Positions 63,544 through 64,000 of a stretch of 64,000 bases of DNA are shown here, in pieces. A program made the position numbers and the translations under genes. Each line of letters opens with the position of its first letter. Position 1 is the stretch's first letter. The notes below the pieces were generated by a model. It was given only the letters and a program-made list of their open reading frames with translations, was not told where the DNA came from and made no database searches. This stretch comes from Lentibacillus sp. JNUCC-1 (GTDB lineage: Bacteria > Bacillota > Bacilli > Bacillales > Amphibacillaceae). The stretch covers positions 1,116,001 to 1,180,000 of the forward strand of contig NZ_WHOH01000001.1 of NCBI RefSeq assembly GCF_009741735.1, in the 5' to 3' direction.

Positions 63544-64000
63544 TTACTTTTGTTTTGGTTTTGTTGGTGATTGGTCTTCTTGAACCAAGGCTCTCAACTT
63601 TTTTAAATAAGCATTCTCCATACGAAGGTATTCGAGCTCTTTTTCCATAGCTTCTATTGATTGATTCTCAGGTTCCTGCTTGTTCTTTTGAGTGCGAGAA
63701 TTCATAACAGAAGGCCCCTTTCTTGATTCAAGGGCATCTTCTCCACTTTTCTCCCACTTTTTCCTCCACCTTCGAACCATAGAAGGATCAGGTATATGGA
63801 AAATGGCAGATGCCTCTCGAATGGAATAATGCGTTTCATTAATGAATTCTATTACCTTTAGTTTAAAGGCTCTCGAATAGTTTGTATAGGGAAAATCAAA
63901 TGCCTTATCACCATGGTGTTGAAATAACAACACCCAATACCTAATCACAGATTCATCAATGTTGAGTTTATTTGCCAGGTCTCGGTAACTGAACTTTCCG
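63544..64000 (-). CDS. IS3-family transposase OrfA, partial (5' end beyond the window)
   Basis: The frame stays open to base 64000, reading KFSYRDLANKLNIDESVIRY at the edge, so the start lies outside. It encodes a helix-turn-helix protein (YSRAFKLKVIEFINETHYSI, REASAIFHIPDPSMVRRWRK) followed by a coiled-coil leucine-zipper segment (IEAMEKELEYLRMENAYLKK) that mediates OrfA/OrfAB assembly. OrfA ends with KPKQK-stop 27 bases before the OrfB frame; the usual programmed -1 frameshift site for the OrfAB fusion would be an A-rich run near 63545-63560. Confidence 0.88.
   Translation of the reverse strand, partial: GKFSYRDLANKLNIDESVIRYWVLLFQHHGDKAFDFPYTNYSRAFKLKVIEFINETHYSIREASAIFHIPDPSMVRRWRKKWEKSGEDALESRKGPSVMNSRTQKNKQEPENQSIEAMEKELEYLRMENAYLKKLRALVQEDQSPTKPKQK

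Larger units (their letters stand above)
62674..64000 (-). mobile_element. IS3-family (IS150-type) insertion sequence, incomplete at the window end
   Basis: The element appears to start at TGCACTGGACCCATAAAATT (62674), which begins with TG and lies 30 bases beyond the stop of orfB, as expected for a right inverted repeat. It contains orfB (63517-62706, frameshifted) and orfA, which runs past base 64000. The left end and any target duplication are outside the window. Confidence 0.85.

Overview
The window looks like a chromosomal segment of a low-to-mid GC Gram-positive bacterium of the Bacillaceae, probably a halophilic or halotolerant genus close to Lentibacillus, Virgibacillus or Halobacillus. 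This is inferred from gene content (YpsA, a tagD/tagB pair, LCP protein, GntR plus nupNOPQ-type operon), AGGAGG-type ribosome binding sites, TTG starts and the very acidic secreted proteins; no rRNA or tRNA is present to confirm it.

Layout. 1-4075: ypsA, an intergenic block of two inverted-repeat elements, then tagD-tagB and an LCP ligase (wall teichoic acid). 4080-27500: a cluster on the minus strand of four very large secreted subtilisin-family (S8) proteases and one amidase, all ending in three CWB2 cell-wall-binding repeats, with a membrane-anchored BsuPI-type protease-inhibitor domain protein in the middle and fossil ISL3 and IS66 sequences between genes. 28200-48224: a surface-polysaccharide region: GT4 glycosyltransferase, O-antigen-ligase-type membrane protein, OatA-like O-acyltransferase, a CWB2 lytic transglycosylase, WecG/TagA, a UDP-ManNAc-type dehydrogenase, a TagO/WecA paralogue, GNAT, PIG-L deacetylase, MurJ/MVN flippase, a broken LtaS-type sulfatase and an arylsulfotransferase. 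48858-55364: zwf and gnd in convergent orientation, with a cyclase-family gene and a two-gene module (NERD nuclease-related protein plus an unrecognised 197-aa protein) flanked by two 20-bp-phased tandem arrays. 55446-62584: a second TagO-like transferase, then a GntR regulator and a BMP lipoprotein/ABC nucleoside importer. 62674-64000: an IS3-family (IS150-type) element running off the window.

How it fits together. Six CWB2 proteins sit beside genes for making undecaprenyl-linked wall polymers. That resembles the clostridial arrangement in which CWB2 proteins are held non-covalently by a wall polymer made by neighbouring genes. The TagO/WecA, WecC-type and WecG-type trio suggests a GlcNAc-ManNAcA lipid-linked starter.

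Caution on gene models. At least eight loci are interrupted, and every interruption I could resolve is a -1 shift at a short homopolymer (G5 to G4, A8 to A7 and similar). This could be deletion-type sequencing error rather than real gene loss, so the interrupted genes are described as reconstructed full-length products.

Best candidates for something undescribed: the two exact 20-bp-periodic GTGCATAT arrays (30 units and about 15 units) that lie upstream of two convergent genes between zwf and gnd, a weaker third array of the same period upstream of zwf, and the protease/inhibitor/CWB2 cluster with a 1.08-kb near-identical tail shared by two neighbouring proteases.
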